From assembly GCF_901709675.1 (NCBI RefSeq), contig NC_051094.1, positions 1,654,501 to 1,718,500 of the forward strand: a DNA stretch of 64,000 nt. The letters run 5' to 3'. The notes under the pieces are model-generated. The model was given only the letters and a program-made list of their open reading frames with translations. It did not search any database and was not told where the DNA came from. This DNA comes from Syngnathus acus. Its lineage: Eukaryota > Chordata > Actinopteri > Syngnathiformes > Syngnathidae. A program made the translations under genes and the position numbers. Below are positions 58,961 to 64,000 of this stretch, in pieces (position 1 is the stretch's first letter; every line of letters starts with the position of its first letter).

Positions 58961-61939
58961 TATATTGCTCTTGAATTTCCTCAAAAATACACTTTGCATA
59001 TGAATTTGACTGTTGGGATATAATAAACTGAATGTGTGTTGAAAAATCGTCCAGTTTTGATGTCACATGGCAGTTTGAACTATCACTTCTAAGCTAGCTA
59101 TGTTGTCTTGCGCTGTCAGGTAAGTATGTGGCAAAGTGGTAAGTGTGCATTTGCACTCTCCTCTTCTCCTTCTCTGCCTCCCTTACCGTTGCACTTGTCT
59201 ATTTCTGCTCTTACTCGTATTATTTATCTGCTCTTGCCACTCTTGTGTGTCTCTCTCGGAAAAAAAACACATCATGCTTTGGTCATATTTTTTCCGAGTC
59301 TTTGATCACAGGCTTTACTTTGTTGACTATAAGGCCTCTCACCTCCTCAGTGCTTGTTTCAAAAGAGGGAATGTCCTTAGCGGGCTCACCTGTGATGTTG
59401 ATGGCTAAGAGCATTTGAGAGTGTGTTTTTGTGTCCACTCTGAAGGAACATAAACGTATGTCGAGGTTAAGGTTACAATTACGTCAGCTACACCACTGCC
59501 GTAAAGTTCACTTTTTAAATGTCTGTATTTCTTGTAGCTAAATTGTAGACTAATGGAAATACATTGTGAAGATTTCAAAGATGGTCAAGGCAATTCTGAG
59601 GTAGTACAGTAAATTTGATTTTGCAGGAATACATTTGTTTTCTTCAACGGCATCTTTTGTGTCTTCTCTTTGCATGGACTGCTAAGAATTTTTTTTTCTG
59701 ATTCAATTTGCCGCTATTCCACTTTTTGATACATTTCTTTCTATTTTTAATGCATAGCCGGGTTTGACTGGAAACATCTTTGTTGTCTGTCTTTTGTGCC
59801 GTTACGGAAACTGCTCTACCCTTCACATTGTTTGACTTGCATTACTGCCGATCTTTATGAACGCCATGGACAATCAGAAGTAAGGACAGTGACGAGACTG
59901 TTGACACTGTCTCTTCCTATTTGGACTCATGACACTCGGTTGGGTCTTCTTGACTTTCAATTGCAAAAATGGAATGTGGTCAGAGGCTCACTCCTCATTT
60001 CCGCTATCCTTCACATCCATCTTGCTGGTAACTATCCAGTCACGTCTATAACTCTGACTCATAGAAGAGGTTGCAAGATGCTAGTTTCGCCCTCCCTCTA
60101 GCTCTTGGTCTCAAGGTCGGCGTTTGTCAGTGCTCTTGATGTTCATCCTGTTGGCTCTCTCTCCTCGATACAATCCACACTGGTACACAGATGGCCAAAC
60201 AGTGGAAGTGTTGAACGGCCATCATACCTTTTAAAGTGATTCTCTTCCTGCTCGCTTATCTTGTTGACACACTCTCGTAAATGTCCCTATTTGGGCACGT
60301 ACGGAGAGAAAATGTTGGCTCTACTAAAAAGTGTATTTTTTCTTGCAGGGGTTACAAACCTCCTTGAAGGGCATTGTTGGGGTCTGCTGTTTGATGGTTT
60401 GTTCTAAAAGCCTGAAGCAATCAGAAAACTAACCCAGCGTGGTTTACAATGCAGGCGAACGCATGTCACGGCTTCCATTTTCTATTACCTGGTCAGACTG
60501 ATAACAAATGGTTCAGACTTGTCGTTTCTTTAACGAACTGTAAATACCTTCGAGGTAAACGCATTTACACCTCATTCGCCCCATGATTAATGGAATATCG
60601 TGTTGATCCAACAGCTCTGTCACACACTGACACGGCACCGGGAGCAGTTAGGGAAAAACAGGAAGAAAAAAGAATACATTTGACGCTCCAAATATTTAAT
60701 GAAAATGAATCTCAACACTCAATCTGCATTGCGAACGAGCTATTTTGTTATATTGTTTCAAAGCGTGCAATGCGTCACTAAAGAAACATGCAAAACATGT
60801 TGTGTGTGTATAAATATTCCGTGTAGGGCCCAGTGTGGGCTGATATCTGTCCGTGTGGATCTGTGTCACCCAACGCAGATACGGCTGATATCGCTGTCAT
60901 CTCAGCATTCACATCTGACAGAAGCGATCATAATCAGCCTCCCTCTGGCTTTCCTTTCCTTCCCCGCTATCTGTTTTCACAACCTAGCATGCTAGTTGAA
61001 ATTTTCACCTCTGCCTTCATGTCTTAGTTTTCTTTTCCATACAAGCAGTGTGGCACTTTGGGAATATTCCGTAAAACAGTATGGATAGTTACTGTTTGTT
61101 GCTGTTCCTGTTATTTCTGCTGGCAGGTTATGAGTTGTGTTTATTTGTGTGTGGGTAGGTGGTTGTGTGTCATAGAACATTTTACAAAGGGATCAGGCCC
61201 GGGGGTGTTGATGCATCACTGCAGTGAAGCAGGGGAGAGGGTGGAGGCGAACAAGTTCAGAGCAGATGTAGCAAACAGCCTCGCTCGGCTGTACGTATTT
61301 ATTTGAATTTTTCTGAGGGAGGGCCAGATCTGCGCTCGGTGGCGTTTGGTATCAGTGACGGGAAAGATCAAGTCGCGACACCACAAATGAAGCTGTCAAA
61401 GTGGCTCGACAGCTGGGTCCCGAGGCGAACATCCCTCGCGCGCGCATTTTATTATCATCGCAGTGAAACCTCACAGCAAGAAGGAAAGACATCAGGTTTC
61501 TCTCAGCTGGAGAGAAGAAGGCAAGGGAGACAAAACTTATATCATGATCCACCACGGAATGACTTAAGAATGTGTAGAACGGGTCACTGGGATCTTGGCC
61601 CAGTTTCTGCAGCAACTAATTGGTATGTGAAGTGGGAAGTTTTGTTTCTTGTTATGTCTTGTTCACTCAATCTGTTTTTGGATCTACCTGCTGCCCACTT
61701 CCTTATCTCTACCAATCAGCTCTCTCAGCCACTCGTGTCTTGTCCGGGTGTGCCTCGCTGTCTCCTCGGTTTGCTTTCTGTTTTCTGTTCGTCCGTGTCG
61801 GTTCGTTGTTTGTTTCTGTCATCGTCAGTCACGTCTCCCTGAGTCTTACCTTATATCCAAGTGTGATAAGTTTATTCCCATATCTATTACTTTCAGTCTT
61901 GTTTGGGGACAGGTTAAGTTGAGCCTACATCCAGTGCTT

Positions 61940-62095
61940 GTATCTCAAATATTTTGCTCTGCAGTCAAAGCGAAAACAAAAGTGAACTCAATTTTTAATT
62001 TCGTATTGACACATGAAGTCGATGCACAATTTGTCTGCGCGGGCCACATTAAATGATGTGGCGGGCCGTATCTGGGTCCCCGGGTCTTAGGTTTG
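61940..62095 (+). repeat. hAT-end-like repeat fragment
   Basis: GCGGGCCACATTAAATGATG then GGCGGGCCGTATCTGGGTCC, the recognisable 3' part of a common fish hAT family. No complete element or target duplication found. Confidence 0.5.
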
Positions 62096-62479
62096 ATAGC
62101 GATTCCTTAGACGATGGACTGTATTTAATAACTCAGTCTAGTCAGTCATATCTGAAGGCACCACTGTACATGAAAAAACGCTTTACTAATATCCAGTATA
62201 ATAATTGCATCAGAGGTCATCCTATGCATTTTTGTGGCGTTGCGCTAGCATCTTTTTGATCTGACACCGGTATATAATTGTGTCATGTTGAAAAGGTAGT
62301 CATATCATTTTTCTCCACATAATTGTCCAATCTGTTTTGTATAGTAGATACAATTCACACCAGCTAATTAGTATCCACACACAGAGAGACATGGGGGAAG
62401 GGAAACAGGGACAAGCAGACGGGGGAAAGAAAAAAAAAAAAAAAGAGGGTGAGAAGAAGCAGAGGAGAGGGTAAGGGAG

Positions 62480-62760
62480 GATAATTAGACAGAATTAAGC
62501 CATCTCTCTAATCTAGCCCCTGAAAGAAAAGAGAGGGAGATGGAATGGGGATGGGGGGTGCTCGGGGGTGAGGTCTTCACATTCACCCCTCTCTGCCTTC
62601 GGTTTGGCAGAGGGTGTGAATGTGTGGGAAAAGTGGGGCCTGGTGCCTGAGACCGGGCAGAATGGATCAGCTTGGGATTCGGAGGCAAGAGAAGTGTCCC
62701 ATTGTCATGATGTCAACGCAACTCAAGAAGGTTGACCTCTGACTCCTATGGATTCATGCT
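62480..62760. promoter_or_regulatory. candidate conserved non-coding element with nuclear-receptor DR1-like site
   Basis: Unique sequence with gataattagacagaattaag and ctctaatcta homeobox cores and, at 62733-62745, TGACCTCTGACTC, two nuclear-receptor half-sites spaced by one base (one mismatch from the consensus). Confidence 0.3.
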
Positions 62761-63190
62761 AGCCCAATGCAAAGCCCCACCCCGCAGCACCCTTCCGATG
62801 CCAGAGGTACCAGATCGCCGCCGGGCGCCCACTAGGGGGTACCCGAGCCTTTTGCTGCGGGAAATCCACGCGCTTTCGCCTTTTACGCCGCTTTACTCTC
62901 TGATGCATATACCGACGATTCCTCGCCGTTTTTTTTTTTTTTTTTCTTCCACGCCTCCCTTCAGTCACTCTCTTGTCTCACGTTTTGTTCCCCCTCTTGC
63001 TCTCGTCCCGCTTGGCATCGGCGTAGCCGTGAATATAGCGAGTGCCGCCAGATGTCGCAAATACATCATCTGAGGGATGCGGTGCTGATGGGGGGGGGAA
63101 AGTCAAGGCACGTACACACAGGGGGGAGGGGGGGAGCAGACTGTGCGTGTACGCCTGCATTCATCTGTGCATGTCTCTGTTTTCCATTCG

Positions 63191-63212
63191 GTGTGTGTGT
63201 GTGTGTGTGTGC
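63191..63212 (+). repeat. (GT)n microsatellite
   Basis: About 10 GT units. Confidence 0.92.
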
Positions 63213-63289
63213 GTGGGTCGGTCTCTTGTGTGCAGACGCTTGCGTGGAGGTCACCGCAGGTCAGCATATTGTCCCTCAGATGTTTGATA

Positions 63290-63600
63290 TTTTATGTATA
63301 AGAAGCCGGCCGGCCGGCCAGAGCGAGAGGATGAGCACGTTCCTGACAGAGGCATCGCTCCGCCGACAATTCGCCACCTCAGCAATGTCGAGCCGGGCGT
63401 CACATCATCAACAATGGAGAGCAGCGGCGTTTTTACCCGCGCAAGGATGATAGGAGCGAGAGATAAAACCCAGAGATAACCAGGACTGTCGGGGCACGGC
63501 ATCGTTGCAATAAAATGATTACCATCGTGCAGAATACGGAACCTCCAAGGTTGAACACGAGCGGCCTCCAGCTTTCATTTGTTTGAGTTCAGCTAAGCTT
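63290..63600. promoter_or_regulatory. CpG-containing block with TATA-like motif
   Basis: ATGTATAAGAAGCCGGCCGG at 63293: a TATA-like box followed by a GGCC repeat and about 15 CpG over the next 150 bp, then AT-richer unique sequence. Could be an upstream promoter of the next gene or an enhancer. No transcript evidence. Confidence 0.25.
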
Positions 63601-64000
63601 CTCTGGGAACTCGTATCGCAAACGTTTGGCCAAACTTAATCGTGGAGATGGACTTTGATTCCTTTTTTGAATATGCGTTGTCGGATCAAATGAGAAGTCA
63701 CAAAGTTCTAAATTGGACCTCAGGAAATATTTCTTTAGTAACGTTATGCGCTCATGCCATTATGGAACAATGTTAGCAGTGATGTTAAATCTGCTACACT
63801 GGCAGGACACGTGGCTCAACTTTCATTTGGTGAATGGTGTAGTTGAGGTTAAGGGCCCAGCTATTCATTTAGTTGACTAGCTAATGATAAATAAACAAAT
63901 ATAAATAGAGAATTATAAAAAAAAGATCTCATTGGACAAATGTAACTGCTATAAAGAACTTAACAAAAATACAACATATATTTGCAGTCTTCTTGGAGGT

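Larger units (their letters stand above)
56044..64000. other. downstream intergenic region
   Basis: No coding exon recognised in 8 kb. Contents: CCAT repeat near 56691, candidate regulatory blocks at 57170-57320, 62480-62760 and 63290-63600, CA repeat 57640-57670, small inverted-repeat element 58892-58960, a hAT-end-like fragment at 61940-62095 and a GT repeat at 63191-63212. Human synteny predicts arb2a/fam172a further on, but its N-terminal coding exon is not seen. Confidence 0.55.

Noticed and set aside
61303-61842. 179-codon plus-strand ORF downstream of kiaa0825
   Set aside because: No ATG at its start, a composition shift in the middle and no recognisable protein. Probably chance.
63052-63502. 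Overlapping ORFs on both strands near the end of the window
   Set aside because: Composition-driven. No similarity to the expected ARB2A/FAM172A N-terminus.
1-64000. tRNA, rRNA, CRISPR array or prokaryotic operon features
   Set aside because: None found on reading both strands; the sequence is vertebrate genomic DNA.

Overview
Eukaryotic genomic DNA, almost certainly from a teleost fish. It has split genes with GT-AG introns (75 bp to 6.8 kb), many dinucleotide repeats, homopolymer G/C tracts, and non-autonomous DNA transposons of types common in fish. A percomorph is my best guess from intron size and repeat types; I cannot name the species.

The window holds two large genes placed head to head. 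On the minus strand, from about 17.27 kb down to 1.67 kb, lies slf1 (ANKRD32/BRCTx), an SMC5/6-complex localization factor with N-terminal BRCT repeats and C-terminal ankyrin repeats. I could place 15 coding exons with matching splice phases and one further 26-nt candidate. On the plus strand, from 20.2 kb to at least 51.2 kb and probably 56.0 kb, lies the orthologue of human KIAA0825. I placed 21 coding exons with consistent phases and a candidate terminal exon; the protein is about 1,280 residues. The pairing matches the human neighbourhood (MCTP1 - SLF1 - KIAA0825 - FAM172A/NR2F1) and supports both identifications. By the same logic the first ~1.3 kb may be the 3' flank of mctp1, and the last 8 kb should lie between kiaa0825 and arb2a/fam172a; I found no coding exon in either.

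The shared 5' region (about 17.3-20.2 kb) contains ETS-like sites and a good splice donor at 18,327, consistent with a divergent promoter and a non-coding first exon for kiaa0825. Introns carry two hAT-type elements with 8-bp target duplications or near-duplications, two oppositely oriented copies of a 172-173 bp palindromic MITE, CpG-dense blocks far from known starts, and several homeobox/POU-motif-rich blocks that look like conserved regulatory elements of the NR2F1 neighbourhood (inference).

The least explained item is a 114-codon intronless ORF on the minus strand inside a kiaa0825 intron (44,724-45,068), preceded by a splice-acceptor-like sequence. It may be a nested gene or retrogene of unknown function. 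No rRNA, tRNA, CRISPR array or bacterial features were seen.
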